From the NCBI RefSeq assembly GCF_001420005.1, contig NZ_LJAK01000016.1:1-64000 (forward strand): a stretch of DNA of 64,000 nucleotides. Direction: 5' to 3'. Of the stretch, positions 1 to 9,762 are shown in pieces. Below the pieces are notes generated by a model. It saw only the letters and a program-made list of their open reading frames with translations, ran no database searches and was not told the origin of the DNA. The translations under genes and the position numbers were made by a program. The DNA comes from Loktanella sp. 3ANDIMAR09 (GTDB taxonomy: Bacteria > Pseudomonadota > Alphaproteobacteria > Rhodobacterales > Rhodobacteraceae). Each line of letters begins with the position of its first letter. The stretch's first letter is position 1.

Positions 1-604
1 CCCCAAACCAGATAAACGTGATTTACGTAACGTTTTCATAACCTTAAATGAAAGTCACGCTGCGGATCGTCTGTCAGCGAGACGCCTTTCGGATCCGCCG
101 CCCAATCTGCATCGCATCCTCTTGGACCGGGACAACGCGTCCAATGCATTGGGGTAGCAATGCCGCATAACGACCCAGAAACGCCTTTTTGCACAGACCG
201 TGCCCGTGATCCGGGTCCAGGTCCGGACCATCATGCCGATCAGGTGGCTTGCGATTTTGGATGTTTACTCTGCGATATGGCAAATTATGATCCAGCGGGC
301 GCAGGGGTTCAGCCTGCGTCAGCCCGTCCCATGACCAGCCCGGCGGAGATCATCATGCAGAATACCGCCGCCCTGACGCTGACCGGGGCCGCCCCCATGC
401 CGGGCCACCGCGCCCTGACCAGGTCGATCGCACAGCCGCCGCAGATAACCAGCGCGCGGCAGACCGGCGATGCGCACCGCAACAGGTGCACCGTTTCAAC
501 GGACCGCTGACCCGCCCCCCGATCTGCCGCGCCTCATCCCTGCCTTTGACCGATCCCCCTTTGGGTATCGGGGTCATTTTCATTCCGACAGGCTGGATAT
601 CGCC
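1..604. other. Leader region without a convincing gene
   Basis: The first ~57 bases are AT-richer than the rest. Short open frames exist on both strands but have arginine- and proline-rich translations typical of out-of-frame GC-rich DNA. The open frame of the following AAA gene extends up to an ATG at 470, but that extension looks non-conserved. A weak promoter-like stretch (TTGCGA near 250, AT-rich bases near 275-290) could serve the downstream gene. Nothing else is recognisable. Confidence 0.4.
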
Positions 605-2905
605 ATGACGCATTCCGACAGACAGACACGACCCGTTGATTCACACCCGGCCCCCACCTGGCAGCCACTCGCCCAAAGCGCACTGCTGCGGTGCTACCCC
701 GATCATCCGCTTGCCCCGCAGGCTGCGCGCGCAAGCACCGACACGCCACCCGCCGCCGGCACCAGCGCCGCAGATGCCCTGCGCGCCTGGGAGATCAAGG
801 AAGGCCTGGCCGATCTCTTTGACCCCGACGATCTTGCAGACGACATGCCCATGCCCAGCGGAACGCCTGCGGCCGATGCCATGAATTCCGCTGAGATCAC
901 CGCAGCCCTGACCGCGGGCGATGATCCATGGGCCACCGACAGCGTCACCCGGAACTGTCGCCCCCCCTACCCGGTCGCAGCCAGCGCTGTGCTGGCCCTC
1001 GCGCAGCTGGCCAAGACCTTTGGCGATCAGGCGGCAGCCAATGCACTGCTGTTCGATGGGGCCGCCACCGTGCTGATCTGCGACAGCACGGCCGAGGCGC
1101 GGCGCCTCAAGGACGCGCTGATGAAAGGGTTTCGCGCCAAAGCCACGCCCCCCGGCCAGCCGCTGTCGCAGACCCCGCTCCGCCCCGATGTCGTCCTGGT
1201 CGATACCGGCACACCGACCTCCATCGCGGCAGAGCTGGCCCGCGCCGAGGACAAGCTGGCAGAGCCTGCACCACTGGTCATTCTGACCTCACCGGGTCAG
1301 GACCTGCCCGGCGCGCTGTCGCTGCTGCCCGTCGTTCACATCGCCCGGCCCTGCACCCAGACGCTGATCTGGACCCTGCACCTGACCCACAGTGCGACCA
1401 GCCAGATTGCCGAGGATGCAGTGCGCGCGGCCCTGCCCGCTGATGCCGCCCTCGCAACGCTGCCGATGAGCACGGTCGACCTCGCCTTGCGCCAACACAG
1501 CCCGTTACGTGTCGCGCATAAGCTGGCAGAGCTGGCATTGCCGAAGACTATCGTCGCAGACGACGGACCGACGCTCGACGATCTGCCAAGTCTTGGTGAG
1601 GCAGGCCAAACCCTCCGCCAGATCGCCACCGATCTGAACGCCTACCGGGCGGGCACCCTGCCGTGGTCGGACGTTGCCAATGGCGTGCTGCTGACGGGCG
1701 CACCCGGCACCGGCAAGACCTTTGCTGCCGCAGCCCTCGCGCGTGCCGCTGGTGTGCCTTTGATTGCCACCTCATTGGGTGACTGGCAGACGGCAGATAC
1801 CGGTCGCGGACACGAGATGATGCGCGCCCTCGCCAAAAGCTTTGAGACCGCCATCGCTGCCGCATCCGGCCCGGCCAAGGGGGCCGTGCTGTTCATCGAC
1901 GAGGTTGACGCCATCCCCTCACGCGAAGGCCGCCAGGATCACAATTCGAACTATTACCGGAATGTCACCAACATGCTGCTGGGACGGCTTGACGGGGCCA
2001 TTGCTCGCGACGGCGTGATCGTCATCGGGGCCACCAACCATCCCGAACTGCTCGACACGGCAATGGTCCGCCACGGTCGGCTGGGGCTGCGCATCGACAT
2101 GCAGCACCCCACGACCGCCGATCTGCCGGATGTGCTGCGCTATTATCTGCGCAATGATCTGCCGGACGCCGACCTGATCACCATCGCGCGCGCAGCCGCC
2201 GGTGCCACGATGGCGGATATCAAGGGGCTGGTGCAACGCGCGCGCCAGACCGCCCGTGCCAAGGGTCGCGATCTGGCGGTCAGTGATCTGATGGCTGCGC
2301 TGAGGGACACCCGCCCGCCGGTGCCACAGGCGCTGCGCGCGCGTGTCGCCATCGCCGGTGCCGCCAAGGCCGTCGTCTCGCAAATCACCGGATACGCCCG
2401 CCCCGACCAGATCAGCCTGATCATGGCACGGGACGTCACGGCGCAGGTCGCGCTGACCCCGCTGCCGGATGCGCGCAGGCCGACCGACATTCAGCGCGAG
2501 ATGATCGCCCTGCTGGCCGGACGTGCCGCCGAAGAGGTGATCCTTTGTTCCGTGTCCGGTCGCAGCGGCGGCGACGCGGCATCCGATCTGGCACGCGCCA
2601 CCCGTCTGGCGATCGCCGCCGAACTCAGCTTTGGCCGTGGGCCGGGTCTGATCTGGTGCAGCGCCGACGCAGACCCGGCCACGCTCTTTGCCCGCCATCG
2701 CGGACTGCGTGACCGCACCGCCCGCCGTCTCGACGCCGCCTACGCCCAGGCCTGCGACCTCGTCCACACGCACCGCGTCACGATCGAAACGCTGGCCGGT
2801 GATCTGCTGGTGGGTGGCGTCGTGGAACGTGAAGCCCTGCGTGAACTGATGAAGGTTGATGTCACCGGTGCCGACGATCCGGCGGCCTTCTGGCCGGGCA
2901 TGTAA
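605..2905 (+). CDS. AAA+ ATPase with degenerate FtsH/M41-like C-terminal domain
   Basis: The 766-residue protein has an AAA module with Walker A GAPGTGKT (365-372), Walker B VLFIDEVDA (428-436) and a second region of homology IVIGATNHPELLD followed by an arginine-containing VRHGRLGLR. The C-terminal part resembles the FtsH M41 domain: LLAGRAAEEV and a GGDAASDLARAT segment carry the equivalent of the third zinc ligand. The zinc-binding HEAGH is replaced by A584-G-A-A-K588, so peptidase activity is not expected. No transmembrane segment is obvious, unlike membrane FtsH. The N-terminal ~330 residues are not recognised. I infer an ATP-driven unfoldase or remodelling factor of unknown substrate. 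An in-frame ATG at 470 is an alternative start; 605 was chosen because the extension looks non-coding. Transcribed alone, convergent with the polysaccharide operon. Confidence 0.8.
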   Translation: MTHSDRQTRPVDSHPAPTWQPLAQSALLRCYPDHPLAPQAARASTDTPPAAGTSAADALRAWEIKEGLADLFDPDDLADDMPMPSGTPAADAMNSAEITAALTAGDDPWATDSVTRNCRPPYPVAASAVLALAQLAKTFGDQAAANALLFDGAATVLICDSTAEARRLKDALMKGFRAKATPPGQPLSQTPLRPDVVLVDTGTPTSIAAELARAEDKLAEPAPLVILTSPGQDLPGALSLLPVVHIARPCTQTLIWTLHLTHSATSQIAEDAVRAALPADAALATLPMSTVDLALRQHSPLRVAHKLAELALPKTIVADDGPTLDDLPSLGEAGQTLRQIATDLNAYRAGTLPWSDVANGVLLTGAPGTGKTFAAAALARAAGVPLIATSLGDWQTADTGRGHEMMRALAKSFETAIAAASGPAKGAVLFIDEVDAIPSREGRQDHNSNYYRNVTNMLLGRLDGAIARDGVIVIGATNHPELLDTAMVRHGRLGLRIDMQHPTTADLPDVLRYYLRNDLPDADLITIARAAAGATMADIKGLVQRARQTARAKGRDLAVSDLMAALRDTRPPVPQALRARVAIAGAAKAVVSQITGYARPDQISLIMARDVTAQVALTPLPDARRPTDIQREMIALLAGRAAEEVILCSVSGRSGGDAASDLARATRLAIAAELSFGRGPGLIWCSADADPATLFARHRGLRDRTARRLDAAYAQACDLVHTHRVTIETLAGDLLVGGVVEREALRELMKVDVTGADDPAAFWPGM

Positions 2906-2930
2906 ACAAAGCCCGTCGCGGGCCGTTGTT
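2905..2930 (+). terminator. Probable hairpin terminator after the AAA gene
   Basis: GCCCG-TCG-CGGGC (2911-2923) forms a tight stem, extended by AACAA/TTGTT arms on either side. It begins at the TAA of the AAA gene and lies between two convergent genes. No long T-run follows. Confidence 0.5.
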
Positions 2931-3042
2931 CCCAGAACAGAACAGTCCGCGGCGTTGTCGCGCAAACCGAACAGCGACCGTCCCCACAACGACAATAGGG
3001 GCAAAAGGCCAGGACAACCCGCCCCATACCGCGCAAGTCTGC

Positions 3043-4209
3043 TCAGTCGTTGCCGAACAGATCCCGCGTGAACACCCGGTCCGAGACATCCGCGATGTCA
3101 TCGGTCAGCCGGTTCGCCACGATCAGATCGCAGCGCGCCTTGAAGGCATCCAGGTCGCGGATCACCTCGGAGCCAAAGAAACGCTCTTCCTCCAGCGCGG
3201 GTTCATAGACCACGACGGTGATCCCCTTGGCCTTGATCCGCTTCATGATGCCCTGCACCGAGGATTGCCGCCAGTTGTCGGACCCCGCCTTCATCACCAG
3301 CCGGTGGATGCCCACGCAGGTCGGGTTCATCGCCACGATCCGGTCGGCCAGCACGTCCTTGCGGGTGCGATTGGCATCCACGATGGCCTGCATCATGTTC
3401 TGCGGCACATCGGCGTAATTCGCCAGCAGCTGCTTGGTATCCTTGGGCAGGCAATAACCGCCATAGCCGAACGAGGGGTTGTTGTAGTGATCGCCGATGC
3501 GCGGATCGAGGCCCACACCCGCGATGATCTGGCGGCTGTCCATGCCCCGCATCAGCGCATAGCTGTCGAGTTCGTTGAAATAGGCCACCCGCATCGCAAG
3601 GTAGGTATTGGCAAAGAGCTTGATCGCCTCCGCCTCGCCCGCGTCGGTGAACAGCACGGGCGCGTCCTTTTTCACGGCCCCCTGCACCAGCAGATCGGCA
3701 AAGCGGCGGGCCGCCTCGCCCCGGTCGCCCACGATGATCCGGCTGGGGTGCAGGTTGTCGTGCAACGCGCGCCCCTCGCGCAGGAATTCGGGGGAAAAGA
3801 GGATGTTGTCCGACCCCAGATCGGCGCGCAGATCGGCCACACAGCCCACAGGGATCGTCGATTTGATGACCACCGTGGTATCAGGTGATGCGGCCAGAAC
3901 GGCCTGCGCCACCGCCCGGACAGAGCTGACATCAAAGAAGTTCGCAACCGGATCGTAATTCGTGGGCGTGGCCACGATGGCGTAATCCGCCCCCTGCACC
4001 GCCGCCGCCAGATCGGTGGTCGCACGCAGGTCCAATGTGCGGTTGGTCAGATAATCCGCAAGCTCTGCATCCTCGATCGGGCTGCGGCGCGCGTTCACCA
4101 GATCCACGCGCGCAGGGTCCAGATCGACGGCCACGACGGTGTTGTGCTGCGCCAGCAGCACCGCATTCGACATGCCCACATACCCCAGACCGATCACGGC
4201 GATTTTCAT
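3043..4209 (-). CDS. ugd: UDP-glucose 6-dehydrogenase
   Basis: Cytoplasmic NAD-dependent enzyme oxidising UDP-glucose twice to UDP-glucuronate. The 388-residue length matches short bacterial Ugd proteins. The Rossmann motif GLGYVG lies at 7-12, the substrate-loop SPEFLREG at 139-146, and the catalytic cysteine is C253 in [10 protein letters not shown], followed by the conserved lysine of PKDTKQL. A good ribosome binding site (AAGGAG) precedes the ATG. Last gene of a minus-strand operon, 40 bp after the GlfT2-like gene. Its product can enter the polymer as glucuronic acid or be decarboxylated to UDP-xylose by the enzyme at 44558-45529. Identification is secure. Confidence 0.95.
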   Translation of the reverse strand: MKIAVIGLGYVGMSNAVLLAQHNTVVAVDLDPARVDLVNARRSPIEDAELADYLTNRTLDLRATTDLAAAVQGADYAIVATPTNYDPVANFFDVSSVRAVAQAVLAASPDTTVVIKSTIPVGCVADLRADLGSDNILFSPEFLREGRALHDNLHPSRIIVGDRGEAARRFADLLVQGAVKKDAPVLFTDAGEAEAIKLFANTYLAMRVAYFNELDSYALMRGMDSRQIIAGVGLDPRIGDHYNNPSFGYGGYCLPKDTKQLLANYADVPQNMMQAIVDANRTRKDVLADRIVAMNPTCVGIHRLVMKAGSDNWRQSSVQGIMKRIKAKGITVVVYEPALEEERFFGSEVIRDLDAFKARCDLIVANRLTDDIADVSDRVFTRDLFGND

Positions 4210-4249
4210 GGTGATGCTCCTTGTGCGGCCTGGCAGGGGGGGCCGCGCC

Positions 4250-6163
4250 CTATTCCCCCGGTTTCAGCTTGTCGTCCCAGAACGCGCGGCTGGTCAGTTC
4301 CGGATAGCCCGCCTGCCAGGTGTCGCGGATCTGGCGATAGTCGCGCGCCAGCCGGTAGACGTTCTTGATGAAACGCCAGGTTTCGGTGGCAAAGCGTTTG
4401 CGGTCACGGCGCAGCGTATAGGCCGCCGAGCGGTCCGCGTTCAGGAACGTGATCTGCCGCGCGCCATACATCAGCCGGAAATCCTCGCGGCTTTCGGGGG
4501 GCATCACCAGCTTGCTGCCACGTAGATTCGCAAAAGGCAGCAGGTGACCGTTCAGGGTCAGCAGCAGCAGGGCGCGCAGGGGGCGCGGCAGCCTGCCGAT
4601 GCGTTCGGGTTTCGTGCGGTCCAGCGGTTCCCAGACCTCGGTCGTGGTCATCGCCTTCAGATCGCCCCGCCGCTGCGCCATATCCGCGTGATCCGCAAAG
4701 AACTGCGGCCCGCGCAGGATATCCTCGATCGCAAGGTTCACCGCCGACAGGCTGTCGTAATGGAACCGCAGGACGGTGCGCAGATAGAACCCCAGCAGCA
4801 TCCGCCGCAGCCCCAGCCAGCCGACATCCTTTGCAGGCAGGCTCAAATGGTGGGCCAGGTGGCTGCGCAGGTCCAGATACCATGTGGTGGGCGAGGCCTT
4901 GCTGACAAAGCTTTCCTGGATCGAGGCCACCCCGGGCAGGGTCACAAAGGTGAAATCATTGGCCAGCGAGAAACTGACATCATCCCCGCGCACAAAGAAC
5001 GGAAACGGCAGGTATTCCAGCTGCGTGACCGGAAAGGCAAAATACCACCAGCCGCCGTAGAATCCCTTTGGCTTGCCGATGGTGGTGTCGAATTCCATCC
5101 CGAAGACCACGTCGGGATCGCGCATGTCCGCGCCGAAATACAGCGGATGGCAGCCCCGATCAAAGGTGGCGCCGTTTTCCCAGATCTTCCAGCGATGGTC
5201 AGCGTCCATCATCGCCCCCACGACCGCCAGCCGCGGGTCCTGGCTATAGGCCAGGATCATCCATGTGCGGGTGATCGCCCCCATGTGGATCGAGGCATCG
5301 TCATCCATGAACAGGCAATGGCTGCCACCGGTTTTCTGGGTTTCCAGCAGACCGCGGGTGAACCCGCCTGCCCCGCCCAGATTGGCATTGGGGATCACCG
5401 TGACCCCGTCGCCGGATGCGGCATCGACCGACTGGCCGTTGTCGACGATCAGCATGCGGATATGGTCGCGCATGGGCGCTGTGGCACGGAACGCCCTGAA
5501 CCGCGTGATGGTCGCCGATACCGCGGCTTCGCGCCGAAAGGTGGTGACCGACAGCACCAGCTCAGGCAATTGACGCGGGGCCGCGGTGGTGGTCCAGGCG
5601 AAATCGTCCAGCCGCCCTTCATCAAGGGCTGTCAGCGCAAAGAACAGGATCGTGCGCGGATCACGGGCCTCGGGCTGCAGCGGCAGGTCAAAGACACCGT
5701 CCAGCGTCACCGTCTCGCTGAAAATACGTTCCGCGAAATCGCCGCGGCTGACCAGACCGTCATCCAGCCGGGCCTGCGGCAGCTTTGCCTTCTGGCGTTG
5801 TTTGACCTTCAGCTCGCGGTCCAGCAGCATCCGTTGCTGGGTCAGGAACTGGTTCTGCGTCGCCTTGAACACGGTCAGCTGGAACCGGCCCTGCCCCCGC
5901 AGTTGCAGCCCGATCGACGTTTCGCCGCAGGCGCGGGTCCATTTGCCCAGGTTGAACAGGTTGAAATAGGTATCCGTCCGCAGCATGCCGCCGGTCAGGA
6001 AATCCACACCGCCATGCGACAGCGACAACATGGCGCCGCCCGTCAGGGTGACATAGGGCAGCACCAGCGTGGACACGTCATGCTCTGGCCAGATCGCCGG
6101 CTGGATCAGCACGGGACCATCGGGCGCAGCCGTGATCCGGCGCGCGTCGGGCTGAGGGGTCAT
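4250..6163 (-). CDS. GlfT2-like galactofuranosyltransferase (GT2)
   Basis: A 637-residue glycosyltransferase with a ~195-residue beta-rich N-terminal domain, then a GT-A fold starting at [11 protein letters not shown]. The metal-binding motif is FMDDDA (D287-D289), preceded by [11 protein letters not shown] (261-271). A second DD pair in [10 protein letters not shown] (394-395) matches the position of the catalytic base in mycobacterial GlfT2, as does the GGWWYFAF segment before it. Overall length and domain order resemble GlfT2, the polymerising UDP-Galf transferase of Mycobacterium. UDP-galactopyranose mutase is encoded at 21046-22194, which supports a Galf donor. The start overlaps the upstream stop as ATGA. 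Exact linkage and acceptor are unknown; a related sugar donor is possible. Confidence 0.75.
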   Translation of the reverse strand: MTPQPDARRITAAPDGPVLIQPAIWPEHDVSTLVLPYVTLTGGAMLSLSHGGVDFLTGGMLRTDTYFNLFNLGKWTRACGETSIGLQLRGQGRFQLTVFKATQNQFLTQQRMLLDRELKVKQRQKAKLPQARLDDGLVSRGDFAERIFSETVTLDGVFDLPLQPEARDPRTILFFALTALDEGRLDDFAWTTTAAPRQLPELVLSVTTFRREAAVSATITRFRAFRATAPMRDHIRMLIVDNGQSVDAASGDGVTVIPNANLGGAGGFTRGLLETQKTGGSHCLFMDDDASIHMGAITRTWMILAYSQDPRLAVVGAMMDADHRWKIWENGATFDRGCHPLYFGADMRDPDVVFGMEFDTTIGKPKGFYGGWWYFAFPVTQLEYLPFPFFVRGDDVSFSLANDFTFVTLPGVASIQESFVSKASPTTWYLDLRSHLAHHLSLPAKDVGWLGLRRMLLGFYLRTVLRFHYDSLSAVNLAIEDILRGPQFFADHADMAQRRGDLKAMTTTEVWEPLDRTKPERIGRLPRPLRALLLLTLNGHLLPFANLRGSKLVMPPESREDFRLMYGARQITFLNADRSAAYTLRRDRKRFATETWRFIKNVYRLARDYRQIRDTWQAGYPELTSRAFWDDKLKPGE

Positions 6164-8802
6164 CAGTCTTTTCCGTGTTGGATCAGAATGTCATCCACCG
6201 CGATCCGCTTGGACTGGGGCACCAGCACCTCGGGGTCGTAATGGCCCACGGCCACAAAGGCGATGAAGACCTCATGATCGGGGATGCCCAGGATCTTGCG
6301 GATCTTGTCCTCGCGTTCGGTGCCCATGGCGGTGTTCAGGCTGCATGATCCCAGACCGACCTGTTCCAGGGCCAGCAGCATGGTCATCATGAACAGACCA
6401 CCATCGACAAAGGGCTGGTTGCGTTCGGCCGCAAACAGGAACGACCGCAGATCAGAGGTGATCAACAGGGCCTGCGGCGGCATCTTGTAGCCACCGAAAC
6501 CGCCCTGCAATTTCAGCGCATCATTGATCATGCGCGGGTCCTTGATCTGGTGAACCCGTGCCGATTGCCGGTTGCAGACCGACGGGGCCTGCATGGCAAT
6601 CTGGACCGCGCGGGCGATATCGGCGTCATCGACCGGCTGATCGGTGAATTCACGCACGCTGCGCCGTCCGTAGACCACATCCAGGAAATTGCGCGGCTCC
6701 AGCGCCTCGACCATGGCCTCGCGTTCCGACCTGGCCGACATCACGCCGCCCTGCTTGTCGGTGGCCGCGTCGATGATGTCCTGCACCTCTGGCTTGAACT
6801 GCTTGCGGAAATCCGACACGTCCACGTCCAGCGTGGCATGGCGTTCGAAATAGGCGTTCATGACCGAGGCCGCGGTCCGGAAAAACTGGTCCTGACGGTC
6901 GTTGCCCGCCACCAGCCAGCCGTTCATCTCCTTGGCCAGCGCCGGCACCGAGATCTTGCCGAACCCCGGACGGAACTGCATGTGGCTCAGGCCCTTTTCG
7001 ATCGCATGGGCGTGAAACATCAGGCGTGCGCGCCAGGCGCCGATATCACGCGCGGCGACAGCCTTGGTATGGGCCCCGGCAAAGCGCAGGTTGTCCTTGA
7101 TCGACAGGTCATAGGACACTTCGGCGAAAGTCTTGCCCTTTTTCGCGGGCACCACGGCGCTGGAGGGGATTTCCTGCACGGTGATGTATTCCACATCCGC
7201 CCCGCCGTTGTTCCCCGAAAAATGGACGGCCCCCAGCATGAACTGGGTAAAACCGGGCTGTTTGACACTGAAATCAACCGTGTCGATGCGGCGCCCGATC
7301 GAGACGCCCTTGATCTTGAGGGTGCGCTGACCGACGGGAATGTCGGGGACATTGATGGTGCGGTTGCCGATGCGCACGCCTTCCAGGCCCACGCGGCCGA
7401 TGCCTGTGAACTTGCCCGTTTCGGGATTGCGGATATGCAGGTTCACCGCGTCGCCGCTGGTGCGGACCTTCCACTTGATGGTCAGACGGTAGGATGCGCC
7501 GTCCTCCAGCTCGTGGGGCAGATCGCACCAGACGGTATTGCCGCGGATGGCACCGCTGGGGGCAACGGACAGCTTGGTTGCCGTGCCGCCGCGGGTCACG
7601 CTCCAGGCGTCGTTGCTGGCGGTGAAATCGGGCTTGTCGACCCGGTGCACCGGGGCCGCAGTCCTGGCGGTATCGGCCTGTCTGGTGCCTGCGTGAACCG
7701 GCACGTCCTTGGCCAGTGTCTCCTTGAGCCATGCGAGCGAGCGCGCGCCTTCGTTGGCGATATAGGCATTGGCCCCCGTGAAATCGATGTCAAAGGTGAC
7801 ATTGGGGTTTTCGGCCAGCGTCTGGGGGGTATCGGTCTCGTAGATGCGTCGCGTCTCGCCAAAGCCCAGCAGCGACATCAGGCTCTTGAACCGGTCGGCG
7901 CCGCGGTGGGTGTTGTAGATCGACGAGAACGGCTTTTGGAAAATCACCGAAAAGGCAGAGCCGTGGAAACTGTCGGTCGTGACATAGGCGGCCTTGCTGT
8001 AGACATGCAGGAAATTTTCCGGCGCGTCCTCGGATACGATGTCGAACCGGTCGTCGGCGAACAGCTCTTGCGCCAACGGGCGGCCCCCGTCGGGGTTGGG
8101 GATGACGACGATCTTTTTCAGACCCAGCCGGTCGGCCAGCGCCACCGCGACATCGCGTTTTTCAGGCGTGGCATCCAGAAAGAACACCGCCAGGTAATCG
8201 CCCTCGGGGCGGTAGGTCGCCTTTTCGGCCAGCGCCAGGTATTCGGATTGCGGCAGCAGGAACACCGGGTCCACCACCTGCACGGCATCGACGCCGAATG
8301 CATCGCGCGCGGTGTCGATGGCGTAATCCTCGCGCACCGAAATGCCCGCGAATTTCTGCAGGTTGGGGCGGTGCTTGGCCAGGAACTCGGGGGTGAACTT
8401 GCCGGTGCCGCGGTTTCCGAACGACGTGCCGTAGGCGACACGCTTGTTTTCGGGGCTGACGAAATCGAGGAACAGGTCATCGTTGACCCGGCCGATGCGC
8501 GGGTTCCACAACTGGTCGCTGCCCACCAGGAACGTCTTGGCCTGCGCGTTCAGCGCGGGCAGTTTGTCGAAATGTTCCTGCGTGGTGTAATTGTAGCCGA
8601 TGCGCCGTGCGAATTCCATCGACAGGATATCGTCGGGCCATTTCACCCGGTATCCGTTGTAACCCAGCGGTTCGTGCACCATCAGCACGTTGTAGCCCAG
8701 ACCGACGACGGCGCGGTTCAACCCGTAGTAGGTCAGGATCGAGCCGTAGTTCTTGCCATACCACCAGCCCAAAATGCCAACGTCGTATTTCTGGGTCGCC
8801 AT
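6163..8802 (-). CDS. Polysaccharide pyruvyltransferase fused to nitroreductase
   Basis: An 879-residue multidomain protein. Residues 1 to ~340 match the polysaccharide pyruvyl transferase family: VGILGWWYGKNYGS at the start, FLVGSDQLWNP, ISVREDYA and the TTDSFHGSAFS signature. Residues ~385-545 are beta-rich and could be a glycan-binding module. A helical stretch follows. Residues ~705-879 form a nitroreductase-type flavoprotein domain (YGRRSVREFTDQPV, APSVCNRQS, VGLGSCSLNTA). Pyruvyltransferases move pyruvate from phosphoenolpyruvate to glycans as ketals; the role of a flavin domain here is not known. The gene has an AAGGA site before its ATG and overlaps the next gene by ATGA. Cytoplasmic. 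No frameshift marks the junctions, so the fusion appears genuine. Confidence 0.8.
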   Translation of the reverse strand: MATQKYDVGILGWWYGKNYGSILTYYGLNRAVVGLGYNVLMVHEPLGYNGYRVKWPDDILSMEFARRIGYNYTTQEHFDKLPALNAQAKTFLVGSDQLWNPRIGRVNDDLFLDFVSPENKRVAYGTSFGNRGTGKFTPEFLAKHRPNLQKFAGISVREDYAIDTARDAFGVDAVQVVDPVFLLPQSEYLALAEKATYRPEGDYLAVFFLDATPEKRDVAVALADRLGLKKIVVIPNPDGGRPLAQELFADDRFDIVSEDAPENFLHVYSKAAYVTTDSFHGSAFSVIFQKPFSSIYNTHRGADRFKSLMSLLGFGETRRIYETDTPQTLAENPNVTFDIDFTGANAYIANEGARSLAWLKETLAKDVPVHAGTRQADTARTAAPVHRVDKPDFTASNDAWSVTRGGTATKLSVAPSGAIRGNTVWCDLPHELEDGASYRLTIKWKVRTSGDAVNLHIRNPETGKFTGIGRVGLEGVRIGNRTINVPDIPVGQRTLKIKGVSIGRRIDTVDFSVKQPGFTQFMLGAVHFSGNNGGADVEYITVQEIPSSAVVPAKKGKTFAEVSYDLSIKDNLRFAGAHTKAVAARDIGAWRARLMFHAHAIEKGLSHMQFRPGFGKISVPALAKEMNGWLVAGNDRQDQFFRTAASVMNAYFERHATLDVDVSDFRKQFKPEVQDIIDAATDKQGGVMSARSEREAMVEALEPRNFLDVVYGRRSVREFTDQPVDDADIARAVQIAMQAPSVCNRQSARVHQIKDPRMINDALKLQGGFGGYKMPPQALLITSDLRSFLFAAERNQPFVDGGLFMMTMLLALEQVGLGSCSLNTAMGTEREDKIRKILGIPDHEVFIAFVAVGHYDPEVLVPQSKRIAVDDILIQHGKD

Positions 8803-8941
8803 GTTTAATTTCCTTGCATTACAAGCTGGTTAGGCATCACCAGAGCCACCCAGACCGGTTTTTTCCAGGCGTCCGCCTCATCGGGCGCATCAAAACCATA
8901 ATTGCCCCAACAGCACAAGGCTCGGCGGCCCTGCCGGGGGA

Positions 8942-9748
8942 TCAGCTCGCCTCCAGCACCTTTGTATAATTGGCCCGCATGAAGATCAGTCCCAGCAGGA
9001 TCAGCACCAGCGCCAGGCCGAACCCGTAGCTCAGCGAAATGTAGGTCGGGTGATAGACGGAATAGAACCCGGTGCGCACCAACCCGCTCACATGCACCAG
9101 CGGGTTCCACCACAGAAAGTTCTGCACCCCCTGCGGCATGTCCTCGAGGATAAAGAAGATACCCGAGGCCAGGAACAGCGGCCGGGTGATGATCTTCCAG
9201 ATGGTTTTCCAGATGGGGAACAGGCCGAACAGCACCGCGTTGACCAGACCAACCCCCAGACCCAGCAAGGCGGCCATGGCCAGCCCGACCATGATCGGGC
9301 CGACGGTGATCGTCAGGTGCAGCTCGAACACCAGCATGATGCCGACGATCACGATGCAGAACACGGTGATCTGCGTCAGCAGGTGCAGGATGAACCGTGC
9401 CAGCACCGGGTCCGCCCAGGTCATGCGCGGATAGGCCAGCAGGGCGCGCGAATAGATGATCGCATGGTTCGTCTTGCCCTCGATCTCGCTATACAGCGTG
9501 AACGGCAGGAACCCCGTGGCGTAGAACATCGCGAAATTGGTGCCCAGCGACGGCGCCCGCACGATCAATGAGAACGCCAGCGTCAGCAGCGCCAGCATCC
9601 CCACCGGTTGCAACACCGCCCAGATATATCCCCCCGGAGAGGCCCCATAGGTCGATGCCATCTCGCGCAGGATCAGCGCCACGATGGCGCGCACCGACTG
9701 GAACCGGGGCGGCTTGAGGTTGGGGCTGGGCAATGGCGTATCGGTCAT
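8942..9748 (-). CDS. Capsule-type ABC exporter permease (KpsM/CtrC-like)
   Basis: Integral membrane protein of ~268 residues with about six hydrophobic segments and the ABC-2 permease pattern: LILREMASTYGASPGGYIW at the N terminus, then WADPVLARFILH and a C-terminal WWNPLVHVSGLVRTGF typical of KpsM/BexB/CtrC. It would form the inner-membrane channel with the ATPase at 24433-25101, working with the PCP protein at 23210-24436 and the OPX lipoprotein at 19724-20851. An upstream TTG at 9766 overlaps the stop of the previous gene and is an alternative start; neither start has a strong Shine-Dalgarno sequence. A 139-bp gap with no gene separates it from the pyruvyltransferase gene downstream. Confidence 0.85.
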   Translation of the reverse strand: MTDTPLPSPNLKPPRFQSVRAIVALILREMASTYGASPGGYIWAVLQPVGMLALLTLAFSLIVRAPSLGTNFAMFYATGFLPFTLYSEIEGKTNHAIIYSRALLAYPRMTWADPVLARFILHLLTQITVFCIVIVGIMLVFELHLTITVGPIMVGLAMAALLGLGVGLVNAVLFGLFPIWKTIWKIITRPLFLASGIFFILEDMPQGVQNFLWWNPLVHVSGLVRTGFYSVYHPTYISLSYGFGLALVLILLGLIFMRANYTKVLEAS

Positions 9749-9762
9749 GGGGTCTGCATCAA

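Noticed and set aside
160-510. Small plus-strand open frame before the AAA gene
   Set aside because: No ribosome binding site, biased composition and no recognisable motif.
4544-6241. Long open frame antisense to the GlfT2-like gene
   Set aside because: It mirrors a gene with clear motifs. The translation is rich in Gln, His, Arg and Pro with no family signature, as expected from third-position GC bias.
6550-8808. Very long open frame antisense to the pyruvyltransferase-nitroreductase gene
   Set aside because: The sense strand holds both enzyme signatures and a good ribosome binding site. The antisense protein shows no motif.
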